DNA from: Rs1 sp000416275
Lineage (GTDB): Bacteria > Pseudomonadota > Gammaproteobacteria > Pseudomonadales > Balneatricaceae
Length of the DNA stretch: 64,000 nucleotides
Reading direction: 5' to 3'
NCBI GenBank assembly: GCA_965243635.1
Contig: OZ251574.1
Coordinates: forward strand, 1,178,001 to 1,242,000
Positions 36,123 through 45,552 of this stretch are shown piece after piece. Made by a program: the position numbers and the translations under genes. A model generated the notes under the pieces. The model was given only the letters and a program-made list of their open reading frames with translations, made no database searches and had not been told where the DNA came from. Position 1 is the first letter of the stretch, and every line of letters begins with the position of its first letter.

Positions 36123-36661
36123 CTTGATCAAACGTCATTCAAACGTAGAAATTTATAGTCAGCTTGATAGATAGGGTTATCACTGCAAACTAAATTGATA
36201 GTAACAACGTATCAGCAGGTTTAGTTTGAAACCCCTTACGCATTGAATCGTTTACACTAGCCAGTTTATTTAAAGATGGCCTGTAATAGCCAACCGGTAT
36301 AACTTTTGCTCAACGGCTGAAATAATTGTAGTCTGCTGCTATTTATACCACTGCATAATGCTTGTAGAACTAACTTAAAAATAGCAATTCAAAGTATAAA
36401 TTCAAAAGAAATTACAGCGAAAAATAAAAGGAAAAATCTTACAGATGTATAAAATTGGTTGAAAAATCTGCAATATAATAAAAAAACTATAACTAATTGC
36501 ACACTTGTTTTAAAAAAAAGACATAAACTTGACGATTCGCAGGATTAAAGCATAGACTTTTTTGAAGCAGGCTTTTATGCTTTGGCTTACTCTATTGATC
36601 TGGAGTGCGTTTTGAGAAAAGATAATCAAAACAAATCAAATAATAATTAGGAAATCATACA
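36123..36661. promoter_or_regulatory. Upstream region of the bzt/aap operon
   Basis: 540 bp, very AT-rich from 36350 on, with runs of A and T. It should hold the promoter of the binding-protein gene. No family A-E repeat and no gene were found. Confidence 0.4.
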
Positions 36662-37678
36662 ATGAAAAAACTATTACCTATTGCCGTTAGTCTTGCAGCT
36701 TTAACCGCAATGAATGTATCAGCTTCTACTTTGGAAGATGTTCAAGCACGTGGCGTATTAAAATGTGGAGTGTCGACTGGTCTTGCTGGTTTCGCAACTC
36801 CAAATGATGCTGGTCAGTGGGAGGGGTTAGATGTTGACCTTTGTCGTGCTGTTGCAGCAGCTGTGTTAGGTGATTCAGAAAAAGTTGAGTATGTTCCTCT
36901 CACTTCAAAAGTTCGCTTTGAAGTTTTAAAATCTGGTGAAATCGATGTCTTGTCCCGTGTAACTACATGGACATTTACTCGCGATGCAAGTTTGGGTCTG
37001 AACTTCGCCGGCGTCAATTACTATGACGGACAAGGATTTATGGTACCCGCAGCGTTAGGTGTTAGTTCAGCGAAAGATCTGGATGGCGCATCAATCTGTA
37101 TTCAAACAGGTACTACTACAGAGCTGAATTTGGCTGAATACTTTAAGCTTAACGGCATGAGTTATGAGCCAGTTCCAGTTGAAACTTCAGCTGAAGGTCG
37201 TCAAAACTACATAGCTGGTCGCTGTGATGTATACACTACGGATGCATCTGCACTAGCAGCACAGCGTTCTGTATTTGAAGATCCTACTGCGCACGTTGTG
37301 TTACCAGAAATCATATCTAAAGAGCCATTAGGACCTGTTGTTCGCCACGGTGATGACCAGTGGTTGGATATTGTTAAATGGAGTCACAATGCTATGTTGA
37401 ATGCTGAAGAGCTAAACATCACCTCTAAGAACTTAGATGAGCGTGGTGCCAATGCTAACGATCCATCAGCACAGGGACTGTTAGGTACCAATGAAGCTAA
37501 ACTGGGGGCGATGTTAGGTCTAGATAAAAAATGGGCTTACAATATCATTAAACAAGTGGGTAACTACAGTGAGTCTTTCGAGCGTAACGTTGGTAAAGAG
37601 ACTGCACTTAAGCTTGAGCGTGGTCTAAATGCACTTTGGACTAATGGCGGCATTCAGTATGCTCCACCATTAAAGTAA
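36662..37678 (+). CDS. aapJ: General L-amino acid ABC transporter, periplasmic binding protein
   Basis: 338 residues with a Sec signal (MKKLLPIAVSLAALTAMNVSA, cut to its first 20: cleavage after about residue 22). It then reads TLEDVQARGVLKCGVSTGLAGF and WEGLDVDLCRAVAAAVLG, the standard opening of AapJ/BztA binding proteins. IQTGTTTELNLAEYF and CDVYTTDASALAAQRS are further family motifs. It binds acidic or general L-amino acids and delivers them to the two following permeases. The strong hairpin between it and aapQ should give an excess of binding protein. Confidence 0.92.
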   Translation: MKKLLPIAVSLAALTAMNVSASTLEDVQARGVLKCGVSTGLAGFATPNDAGQWEGLDVDLCRAVAAAVLGDSEKVEYVPLTSKVRFEVLKSGEIDVLSRVTTWTFTRDASLGLNFAGVNYYDGQGFMVPAALGVSSAKDLDGASICIQTGTTTELNLAEYFKLNGMSYEPVPVETSAEGRQNYIAGRCDVYTTDASALAAQRSVFEDPTAHVVLPEIISKEPLGPVVRHGDDQWLDIVKWSHNAMLNAEELNITSKNLDERGANANDPSAQGLLGTNEAKLGAMLGLDKKWAYNIIKQVGNYSESFERNVGKETALKLERGLNALWTNGGIQYAPPLK

Positions 37679-37703
37679 TCAGTCGATAAATAAATAGAGT
37701 AGC

Positions 37704-37760
37704 GAGCTCTATTTCTATTGATTGGCGGTGCCAATCAATAGAAATAGAGCTCGTTTTTTT
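37704..37760 (+). terminator. Intra-operon terminator/attenuator after aapJ
   Basis: A perfect 22-bp stem (arms 37704-37725 and 37731-37752, outer bases GAGCTC, 5-base loop CGGTG) followed by a T run at 37754-37760. Partial termination here would make the binding protein more abundant than the membrane parts. Confidence 0.88.
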
Positions 37761-37783
37761 TAAATTAATTTTAGGTCGTCTGT

Positions 37784-38977
37784 ATGAGCGGAACACAAGT
37801 TAAAGAAAAAAAATCCGTGACACTAGGCTCAATATGGAGAGATAAACATTCCAGAGGGGTGATTTTACAAATTATCGCCGTGATTGGGATTTTGTTATTT
37901 CTTGGCAACATAGTATCAAATACCGTTGAAAACTTAGACCGATTAGGGGTTAAAGTAGGATTCGATTTTTTGTCTGAGCCATCTAATTACGATATTAACC
38001 AAACCTTAATAGAATACAGCAGCTCGGACTCGCACTTTAGAGCCGGTTTAGTTGGATTGTTGAACACTTTGCTCGTCGCAGTTTGCGGTATTGTGGTCGC
38101 TACAATCTTAGGATTTACTGCAGGTGTATTGCGATTATCGAATAATTTCGTGCTTTCTCGATTAATGCAGGTTTACGTTGAAATTACTCGAAATGTTCCT
38201 GTTTTACTGCAGATATTGTTGTGGCACGGGATTCTTATTCACTCAATGCCTGTGCCGAAAAAAGCTGAGGCGTTGATCGAAGGGGTTATCTTGACCAACC
38301 GCGGGATTTATTTACCGCAACCTATCCCACAAGAAGGTTTTGGCTGGGTTTGGATCGCACTGTTAGTCGGGATTGTCTTTGCCGTTTTTTTCAAAAGATA
38401 CGCTAATAGAATACAGACTGAAACGGGTAAACTTATACCTGCTATTTGGATTGGATTCGTCGCCGTTATCGGTTTGCCGTTAGTTACCTATCTTTTAATG
38501 GGATCTCCAATAGAAGTTAGTTACCCGGAACTCAAAGGTTTTAACTATAAAGGCGGGTTCGTGATTAAACCTGAATTTATGGCATTGTGGTTCGCGCTAT
38601 CAATCTATACCGGTGCATTCATTGCCGAAATAGTCCGTGCTGGTATCCAATCAGTTAGCCATGGTCAGACCGAAGCTGCACATGCTTTAGGTATTAAGCC
38701 AAATTTCACGATGAGATTGGTGGTTATTCCTCAGGCGCTGCGGGTAATCATTCCACCGCTCATTAGCCAATACTTAAACCTCACTAAAAACTCTTCTCTA
38801 GCTATAGCGATTGGCTATATGGATTTAGTGGCTACCATCGGGGGGATATCCCTTAATCAAACCGGTAGAGCTCTGGAAAGTATGGGGATTGTGTTGGGGG
38901 TTTACTTGTTTATATCGATAGCCATATCGGCTGCTATGAACGTTTATAACAAGCGTGTTTCGCTAGTGTCGAGGTAA
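37784..38977 (+). CDS. aapQ: General L-amino acid ABC transporter permease
   Basis: 397 residues, the long AapQ/BztB form with a large loop between the early helices. The His/Glu-type permease core has GLLNTLLVAVCGIVVATILGF and the EAA loop QTEAAHALGIKPNFTMRLV with IPQALRVIIPPL. It is the first of two permeases; its stop is 5 bp before the next start. Confidence 0.92.
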   Translation: MSGTQVKEKKSVTLGSIWRDKHSRGVILQIIAVIGILLFLGNIVSNTVENLDRLGVKVGFDFLSEPSNYDINQTLIEYSSSDSHFRAGLVGLLNTLLVAVCGIVVATILGFTAGVLRLSNNFVLSRLMQVYVEITRNVPVLLQILLWHGILIHSMPVPKKAEALIEGVILTNRGIYLPQPIPQEGFGWVWIALLVGIVFAVFFKRYANRIQTETGKLIPAIWIGFVAVIGLPLVTYLLMGSPIEVSYPELKGFNYKGGFVIKPEFMALWFALSIYTGAFIAEIVRAGIQSVSHGQTEAAHALGIKPNFTMRLVVIPQALRVIIPPLISQYLNLTKNSSLAIAIGYMDLVATIGGISLNQTGRALESMGIVLGVYLFISIAISAAMNVYNKRVSLVSR

Positions 38978-38982
38978 ATAAT

Positions 38983-40104
38983 ATGTCAACAACAAAAAAA
39001 TATCCAATCGGCATGCACCCAGCTCTACCCCCTCCATCGGGGTCCGTTGGTCCTGTAAGATGGATGCGTGACAACTTATTTTCATCAGTGTCAAATACAG
39101 TACTGACGGTAATGGGTTTGTATTTGATCTATATCATCGTCCCTCCTTTTGTGGAGTGGGCGTTTATAGATTCAGTGGTGCTCGGTGCGGATAGTCGTAA
39201 AGAGTGCCTTAAAATAATGGGTGATGACCGAGGGGCTTGTTGGTCATTTGTCTACAAGCGCTGGGGTCAGTTTGTCTACGGGTTTTATCCAGTGGAAGAA
39301 CGTTGGAGAGTTAATCTTGCATTTTTACTGGTGGCAGCTACCGTTGCAGTCGTCTTAGTAGAGAGATTGCGGGCTAACAAAGCTTTAATGATCGGAGCTC
39401 TGTTACTTCCGGTTATCTGCTTCTTCTTAATTACTGGTGGATTGTTTGGTCTAGTGGATATCCCTACTAACAAAATGGGTGGTATTTTATTAACTATGAT
39501 CGTCGGTTTAACCGGAATATTTGTCTCACTGCCGATCAGTATTATGCTGGCACTGAGTCGAATTTCTAAGTTGCCGATATTTTCTATTCTAGCCACTATT
39601 TTTATAGAATTTATTCGCGGCGTACCGTTAATCACTCTGTTGTTTATCGCCTCTACACTGTTGTCGTACTTCTTACCACCAGGTTCAAATTTCGATTTGT
39701 TACTTAGGGTATTGATTATGGTAACCCTTTTCTCTGCAGCATATATTGCTGAGGTGATACGTGGTGGACTAGCGGCAATCCCTGTTGGCCAATATGAAGC
39801 GGCTGATGCTCTAGGGCTTTCCTATTGGCAAAGTATGCGCTTAATCATACTACCCCAGGCGTTGAAAATTTCTATTCCGGGTATAGTGGGTAGTTTTATC
39901 GGCTTGTTTAAAGACACCACCCTGGTAGTTATTATTGGTTTGCTTGATCCCTTAGGCATAGGTATGGCCGCCATTTCGACGACCGAATGGTCTGGGTTAG
40001 GTACTGAATTATATGTATTTATTGGTATGTTCTTCTTCATTTTCTGCTTTAGCATGTCGCGCTATAGTTTACATCTTGAGAAGAAGTTACACACTGGACA
40101 TTAA
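38983..40104 (+). CDS. aapM: General L-amino acid ABC transporter permease
   Basis: 373 residues, AapM/BztC type. N-terminal WMRDNLFSSVSNTVLTV, a periplasmic segment with two or more cysteines (CLKIMGDDRGACWSF), then the permease core with FIRGVPLITLLFIAS and the EAA loop QYEAADALGLSYWQSMRLI with LPQALKISIPG. It forms the heterodimeric channel with the preceding gene. Confidence 0.92.
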   Translation: MSTTKKYPIGMHPALPPPSGSVGPVRWMRDNLFSSVSNTVLTVMGLYLIYIIVPPFVEWAFIDSVVLGADSRKECLKIMGDDRGACWSFVYKRWGQFVYGFYPVEERWRVNLAFLLVAATVAVVLVERLRANKALMIGALLLPVICFFLITGGLFGLVDIPTNKMGGILLTMIVGLTGIFVSLPISIMLALSRISKLPIFSILATIFIEFIRGVPLITLLFIASTLLSYFLPPGSNFDLLLRVLIMVTLFSAAYIAEVIRGGLAAIPVGQYEAADALGLSYWQSMRLIILPQALKISIPGIVGSFIGLFKDTTLVVIIGLLDPLGIGMAAISTTEWSGLGTELYVFIGMFFFIFCFSMSRYSLHLEKKLHTGH

Positions 40105-40120
40105 TAAATAGGAGCCACCA

Positions 40121-40870
40121 ATGGCGAATAACAATGAAAAGTCTGCAATTATTCTTGCGGGCATGCACAAGTGGTACGGAGACTTCCATGTACTGCGCGA
40201 TATAAATTTAGAAGTTAAGAAAGGCGAAATTATTGTAGTCTGTGGGCCTTCTGGATCTGGTAAATCTACCATGATTCGCTGTATCAACCGTTTGGAAGAG
40301 CATCAGCGAGGGCAAATTTTTGTCGATGGTATTGAATTAACTAACGACATTAAGAAAATTGATGAAGTGCGTCGTGAAGTTGGAATGTGTTTTCAGCATT
40401 TTAATTTGTTTCCACATCTCACTATTATGGAAAACTGCACGCTTGCGCCTATCTGGGTGCGAGGCATCCCTAAGAAAGAAGCAGAGGAAACGGCGATGCA
40501 TTTCCTGGAAAAAGTTAAGATCCCCGACCAGGCTTTTAAGTATCCAGGACAGCTATCCGGTGGTCAGCAACAGCGAGTTGCTATCGCGCGCTCTCTATGT
40601 ATGAAACCGAGGACGATATTGTTTGATGAGCCGACCTCAGCACTTGATCCAGAAATGATTAAAGAAGTGCTAGATGTAATGATTGAGCTTGCTGAAGAGG
40701 GCATGACCATGATTTGTGTAACTCATGAAATGGGCTTTGCCCGTAAAGTTGCCGATCGGGTGTTGTTTATGGATGCCGGACAAATAGTGGAGGAGAATAC
40801 ACCTGCTGAATTCTTTGATCATCCGCAAAATGAAAGAACTCAATTGTTCTTGAGTCAAATCTTGCATTAG
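40121..40870 (+). CDS. aapP: General L-amino acid ABC transporter ATPase
   Basis: 249 residues. Walker A GPSGSGKST (about 44-52), FQHFNLFPHLT Q-loop, signature LSGGQQQR, Walker B ILFDEPTSALDPEM and CVTHEMGFARKVADRV are those of GlnQ/AapP-type ATPases. Start ATG after AGGAG, 17 bp past the aapM stop. Last gene of the operon, with a terminator after it. Confidence 0.94.
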   Translation: MANNNEKSAIILAGMHKWYGDFHVLRDINLEVKKGEIIVVCGPSGSGKSTMIRCINRLEEHQRGQIFVDGIELTNDIKKIDEVRREVGMCFQHFNLFPHLTIMENCTLAPIWVRGIPKKEAEETAMHFLEKVKIPDQAFKYPGQLSGGQQQRVAIARSLCMKPRTILFDEPTSALDPEMIKEVLDVMIELAEEGMTMICVTHEMGFARKVADRVLFMDAGQIVEENTPAEFFDHPQNERTQLFLSQILH

Positions 40871-40887
40871 AGAGACTTTTAGTTTTT

Positions 40888-40918
40888 AAAAAGCCATCTT
40901 TTAAGATGGCTTTTTTTT
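40888..40918 (+). terminator. Terminator of the aap operon
   Basis: AAAGCCATCTT/AAGATGGCTTT stem with almost no loop and a run of eight T at the 3' side, 17 bp after the aapP stop. Confidence 0.88.
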
Positions 40919-41417
40919 GCATGGGAGATTTAAATTATAATGTTATAATTAGCTATTTTGCCAACCTTGTAAAATAGTGGCTGGGTGACAAAAATATCAA
41001 GTCACTTCAATTATTTTGCATTACCCAGTGGTAATTTTAGCTATCTATGCAGAACGAAATGGTTGCCGACAACCTTGCTAAGCCTATATAGGTATGTAGG
41101 TACCGGTACAATCCGACTGGTGTATTAAAAAAGCATGGCAATGGGCTGCTAATCCAATGTTTAATATATATCTATATTGCGTGAATGCATAGCTCAACAG
41201 TGGAATTGAAAAATCTTAGTTGCAAGCTGATGTGTGTCCTAGATTCGCTAAATAAATGCATCCCTGCATAGGCCCCTTAGGTACAGTGGCTGTTTTCTCG
41301 CCGCTGTAAAATCAAGAGCTTGCGCAATGTACTGCAGTGAAATCACGGATTCAGATTATAGGAAAGGTCTCGTACTCTGTCGTTACATCTCTCAATAAAA
41401 TTTTATAAAGGTATTAT
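40919..41417. other. Intergenic region before the sensor-kinase pair
   Basis: About 500 bp with no gene. It contains the long-variant family A remnant at 41184-41354. The first 250 bp show nothing I recognise. Confidence 0.4.
41184..41354 (+). repeat. Family A element, long variant, left end lost
   Basis: It matches the 207-bp variant from the internal ACAGTGGAATTGAAAAATC through CTAAATAAATGCATCCCTGC to the right end TGAAATCACGGATTCAG. The left terminal repeat is missing, and there is no target duplication. Confidence 0.7.
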
Positions 41418-41921
41418 ATGATCAGGTCACTTCTTTACATATTTATTCTACTGGCTTACGCCAACACGGCTTATACGGATACAAGACTGAAGGCGCCAAA
41501 AGGAACTGTGATCTTAACCATTAGCGGCAATATTACGCATAAGAATAGCCCGCGTGGGGCCGAGTTTGATTTAGCGATGTTAATGGCCTTAAAACAAACG
41601 GCCATAATAACAGAAACTCCATGGACTGAAGGTCTAAATGAGTTTCAAGGGCCTTTGATTAGCGAGGTTCTTGCTCTGGTCGGTGCCTCAGGAAATACTC
41701 TCAATGCCACTGCTTTAAATGGTTATAAAGTTGTAATCCCTCTAGAAGAAGTTAGGAAGAATAAATTACTGTTCGCACTGAAAAAAAATAACTTACTACT
41801 AAGAGTCAGAACTAGAGGGCCTATCTGGGTTATATTACCGTGGACTGACCAACCTTCGTTAATGAATAATCTACATTACACTAGAGCTATATGGCAGCTT
41901 AGATCAATAGTTATTCGCTGA
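41418..41921 (+). CDS. Periplasmic protein of the molybdopterin-domain-like family
   Basis: 167 residues. A signal peptide is likely (MIRSLLYIFILLAYANTAYT). The rest resembles the small secreted proteins often found just upstream of PAS/Cache histidine kinases, distantly related to the oxidoreductase molybdopterin-binding fold: ILTISGNITHKN, MALKQTAIITETPWTEG, FQGPLISEVLALVGASG, RTRGPIWVILPWTDQP. There are no cysteines to bind molybdenum, so a sensory or accessory role is more likely. It lies 26 bp upstream of the kinase gene, so it is probably co-transcribed and may feed signals to the kinase (inference). Confidence 0.65.
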   Translation: MIRSLLYIFILLAYANTAYTDTRLKAPKGTVILTISGNITHKNSPRGAEFDLAMLMALKQTAIITETPWTEGLNEFQGPLISEVLALVGASGNTLNATALNGYKVVIPLEEVRKNKLLFALKKNNLLLRVRTRGPIWVILPWTDQPSLMNNLHYTRAIWQLRSIVIR

Positions 41922-41947
41922 AAATAAAACGGGAAGACTTTGCATAT

Positions 41948-44900
41948 ATGGTAAATAAAATCAGGTTGATCTACTTATTATCGACACTCTTAACTATAGT
42001 TTTGACAGGACTGTTGATTTTTGATTTAGTAGAAATCAGAAAAATTCAAAAAATTCAAAAACAAGATGCTAAATTAAGTTTAATCTGGTTCTTGACACAA
42101 GCAGATCGAGAAGCGCGAACATTTTTGCAAAATACTAGTTTTTATTATTTGGACTTGGAAGGGGTGACAAGGCAAAAAGTACTGACAAGTTTTGATATAT
42201 TTTGGAGTCGTTTCGATAAAAATATAAATCATAATATCCAGCATATGGTGAAATCTGTAGAGTCTGGTGTTGAAACATTTAATAGCTCTCGTAAAACTTT
42301 AATTGAACTTGAGCCTCTCGTGCAAAAGTTAATGCCAGGGGACCTAGCTACGTTTAACAAAATCATTACGTTAAGCACTCAGCATTTAGAGAAGCTCTAC
42401 GATTTATCTATTCACTCTCTACAAATTAGACAATTTCTCCAAAACCAAAGATTAATGACTATTGAAGGGCTTTATTTTCATCTCTTAATTACTATGTTTA
42501 GTTTGATTTTTAGTGGAATTTTAGCTATAGGTTTCTTTTTTAGGAAAGGCAGGCAGCTGAAAGAACAAAACATTATTTTTGAACAGCGGGTATCTGAAAG
42601 AACAGAGGCGCTTAATCTAAGTAATGAATCACTATTGATAGAGGCAAATGTCAGGAAGCTATCGGATAAAAAATCTCAACAGCTAATATCCGCTTTCAAT
42701 CAATCTAAAGAAGTAGTTTTTTTTCTAGATGTAGATAACTGCTTTATCTTTATTAATGAAAGTTTTAAAACATTACATAGAAGTAATTTATATTCAATTG
42801 AGATCGGCTCACCATTTGAAAGTTATCTGCAATCAGTAATTGATGACCAATATTGTTCTTTCAGCCCAGAGGAAAAACAGCTGTGGGTGGCTGATTGGGT
42901 AGCAGGTTTACGTAACTCCGCTAGTTTATTCGAAGTAACCATGGTTTCTGGTCAACAATTTATTTTTAATATTGATCGCTTAGAAGATGGAAATGTGATC
43001 GCTATTGGCGCAGATATTTCTGCATTAAAAGCTACCCAGCTTGCACTGGCAAAAAGTGAAAGTAGATTTAGAAACTTTGCTCTTATCGGTGCTGATTGGT
43101 ATTGGGAAATGGATGCTCAATTTCGTTTTACATTTATGGCTGGAGGGGTAGAAAAAATTTCCGGGCTATCACCAGATTTCTTTGTTGGGGTGCCTAAAAA
43201 TGAATCATTTGGAGTTAGTGGCTATTTGAATCAACACTCGATGCACTTACATATCGAAAAAGTCAAAACTCAAAAACCTTTTCAAGACCATCAAACCAAG
43301 TGGAAAAGAGAAGATGGAAAAATTGTTACTATCAGCGTAACTGGAGAGCCAAGATATGATCAATTAGGTAAATTTATTGGTTACATTGGGGCGGGACGGG
43401 ATGTTACTGCTAGATGTTTAGTGGAGGAGCTGGATAAACGTCTGATAGCGGCTATAAACAGTCTTAATATAATGATTACTATTTATGATGATCAAGACAA
43501 ATTAATATTCTACAATCAAGAATTCAACGAGTTCAAGAAAAAAGTTGATGCTTCGATAGATCTTGGTATGAATTTTACTGATCAATGGCGGGAGATTTGC
43601 AATTATTTGGCTGAAGAATACGGGTTAGATAATGATTATTGGTTTGCTCGCCGCCTGACATTTTATCGACAGCGCATCAGTGATTTTGTTTTACCGGTCG
43701 GTGGCGATCGATATTTAAATATTTTTCAGCAAGTTTTAGATGATGGTGGAGTCATCGTTATTGCGACAGATATTTCAAAAAGTAAAAGCGCTGAGCAAGA
43801 AATTATTTCCTTGAGAAATTATTTATCTAATATCATAGATTCAATATCTTCGATTATTATCGGTGTCGATGAATTTTGTCTGGTCACTCAGTGGAACCTC
43901 GCTGCAGAGAAAGAGACCGGTATTCGCTTAAAAGATGCATATCATAAAAATTTACTGGATATATTTCCTAGATTAACTAGTGAGCTGCCAAGGATCACAG
44001 AAGCTATCTCTTATAGACAAGAATCACATCAATCTAAACGATTGTTTCTTCGTCAAGGTAAGGCCTGCTATGAGGACATTTCAATATACCCTTTGATAAC
44101 AGGCAATGAATCAGGGGCCGTTATCCGCTTAGATGACGTTACCGAGCAAGTGCTTATCTCAGAGATGATGATTCAAACAGAAAAAATGCTATCTGTTGGA
44201 GGGTTGGCTGCAGGAATGGCCCATGAAATTAATAATCCTTTAGCTGGGATGATGCAAACAGCCAGGGTTATGGTTAATAGGCTAACCAATGATAATATTA
44301 GCGCAAATGTGAAAGAGGCTGAGAAGCTTGGTTTGAAAATATCCTCTATTGACGCATATATGCAACAGAGAGGGATATTGGAAATGCTCAATAATATCGT
44401 TGAGTCAGGTAAGCGAGTGGCTATTATCGTTGAAAATATGTTGGACTTTTCTCGTCAAAGCGAAGCTGTAGCTAGTGAACAAAGTATTGCTCACCTATTA
44501 GACAAGGCAGTGGAGCTATCGTTAACAGACCATAATTTAAAAAATAATTACGAATTCAAAAATATTCGTATCGTTAAAAAGTATCAATCAAATGTTCCCT
44601 TAATCGTCTGCGAGGGTGGAAAGATACAGCAAGTGTTTTTGAATATATTACGTAATGCGGCTCAAGCGATGCAAGAGGCAGCAGTTGATTCACCAAAACT
44701 CGTGTTGACCATTACTTTTAATAAAGAGCAACAACAGGCGATGATTGAAATAGAAGACAATGGTCCTGGAATTGAAGAAGAAACCAAGCGAAGGGTGTTC
44801 GAACCTTTCTTTACTACTAAGAAAGAAGGTTTAGGGACGGGGTTAGGGCTCAGCGTTTCATATTTTATTATCACTGAAAATCATGGTGGGAAGTTGACCG

Positions 44901-44971
44901 TTGATTCATTACTTGGAAAAAGTACTAAGTTTACTATCTGTTTGTCAAAGCAAGGAAAAATAATTATTTGA
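41948..44971 (+). CDS. Multi-PAS membrane sensor histidine kinase
   Basis: 1007 residues. Two membrane helices (about 5-27 and 178-200) enclose a periplasmic helical sensor. A short coiled coil (FEQRVSERTEALNLSNESL) leads to four PAS-like segments (about 240-355, 370-500, 505-625, 630-740). The DHp histidine is in GGLAAGMAHEINNPLAGMMQ (about 760), and the ATPase domain has NILRNAAQAM, DNGPGIEEE and GTGLGLSVSYFI. About 40 extra residues sit between the DHp helices (NISANVKEAEKLGLKISSID). It has no receiver domain; the receiver-kinase gene 580 bp downstream is the natural partner. The periplasmic protein upstream may be its ligand sensor. Confidence 0.9.
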   Translation: MVNKIRLIYLLSTLLTIVLTGLLIFDLVEIRKIQKIQKQDAKLSLIWFLTQADREARTFLQNTSFYYLDLEGVTRQKVLTSFDIFWSRFDKNINHNIQHMVKSVESGVETFNSSRKTLIELEPLVQKLMPGDLATFNKIITLSTQHLEKLYDLSIHSLQIRQFLQNQRLMTIEGLYFHLLITMFSLIFSGILAIGFFFRKGRQLKEQNIIFEQRVSERTEALNLSNESLLIEANVRKLSDKKSQQLISAFNQSKEVVFFLDVDNCFIFINESFKTLHRSNLYSIEIGSPFESYLQSVIDDQYCSFSPEEKQLWVADWVAGLRNSASLFEVTMVSGQQFIFNIDRLEDGNVIAIGADISALKATQLALAKSESRFRNFALIGADWYWEMDAQFRFTFMAGGVEKISGLSPDFFVGVPKNESFGVSGYLNQHSMHLHIEKVKTQKPFQDHQTKWKREDGKIVTISVTGEPRYDQLGKFIGYIGAGRDVTARCLVEELDKRLIAAINSLNIMITIYDDQDKLIFYNQEFNEFKKKVDASIDLGMNFTDQWREICNYLAEEYGLDNDYWFARRLTFYRQRISDFVLPVGGDRYLNIFQQVLDDGGVIVIATDISKSKSAEQEIISLRNYLSNIIDSISSIIIGVDEFCLVTQWNLAAEKETGIRLKDAYHKNLLDIFPRLTSELPRITEAISYRQESHQSKRLFLRQGKACYEDISIYPLITGNESGAVIRLDDVTEQVLISEMMIQTEKMLSVGGLAAGMAHEINNPLAGMMQTARVMVNRLTNDNISANVKEAEKLGLKISSIDAYMQQRGILEMLNNIVESGKRVAIIVENMLDFSRQSEAVASEQSIAHLLDKAVELSLTDHNLKNNYEFKNIRIVKKYQSNVPLIVCEGGKIQQVFLNILRNAAQAMQEAAVDSPKLVLTITFNKEQQQAMIEIEDNGPGIEEETKRRVFEPFFTTKKEGLGTGLGLSVSYFIITENHGGKLTVDSLLGKSTKFTICLSKQGKIII

Positions 44972-45136
44972 GTATATGTGCGTAATATTGTAATTATCTT
45001 AATTTTTTATCCTGATTACCATTAAACTCCGCTAGCTTAATAGACAATTTATTAATTCTGATTAAAATCAGTAGATTATGATGAAAAAAGTTCAATTTGT
45101 TTTATTATATAGCAGCTGATAACAAGTTCTATTAAA

Positions 45137-45297
45137 CCTGAATCCGTGACTTCAAAGTGAATACAGAGTGTAAAATATTGGTTCTACAATGGAATTAAAA
45201 AAATCTTAGCTGCACCCATAGCTTCAGCGGGTATTTTTCTAACCGCCGTAGAATCAAGAGCTTGCGCTATGTGGTGCAGTGAAGACACTGATTTAGG
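45137..45297 (+). mobile_element. Family A element, intact, forward orientation
   Basis: 161 bp from CCTGAATCCGTGACTTCA to TGAAGACACTGATTTAGG, with TTAAA at 45132-45136 and 45298-45302. Confidence 0.9.
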
Positions 45298-45385
45298 TTA
45301 AAGTTAGTTGCTTGATTATCCAGTGTGATTTCATCTCCTTGTAAGTGTTGCGGAGATACATAGCTAATCAGATTTTTTATTAACA

Positions 45386-45513
45386 GAGACCTCTGCCCAG
45401 CGTGCCCTTCTTTATGGGTATTGCAGATGTAAATGAGCATATTGAGCCGGTTTTTAACCCGGTATTTCCGAGCGCAGTTATCATACCCTCTGGGTAAGTT
45501 ATGCAGGGGTCTC
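45386..45513. mobile_element. Family B element, short, inverted relative to the others
   Basis: 128 bp between GAGACCTCTGCCCAG and AAGTTATGCAGGGGTCTC, with TAACA at 45381-45385 and 45514-45518. The interior is the complement of the other copies (GAGCATATTGAGCCGGTTTT), and one end is truncated relative to them. Confidence 0.85.
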
Positions 45514-45552
45514 TAACAATAAGTAGTGATCGATTGAAGGGGTAGAAGGTTC

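Larger units (their letters stand above)
44972..45552. other. Intergenic region filled with two mobile elements
   Basis: 580 bp between the two kinase genes. It holds an intact family A element and an intact family B element 88 bp apart. The rest is AT-rich with no gene. Confidence 0.7.
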
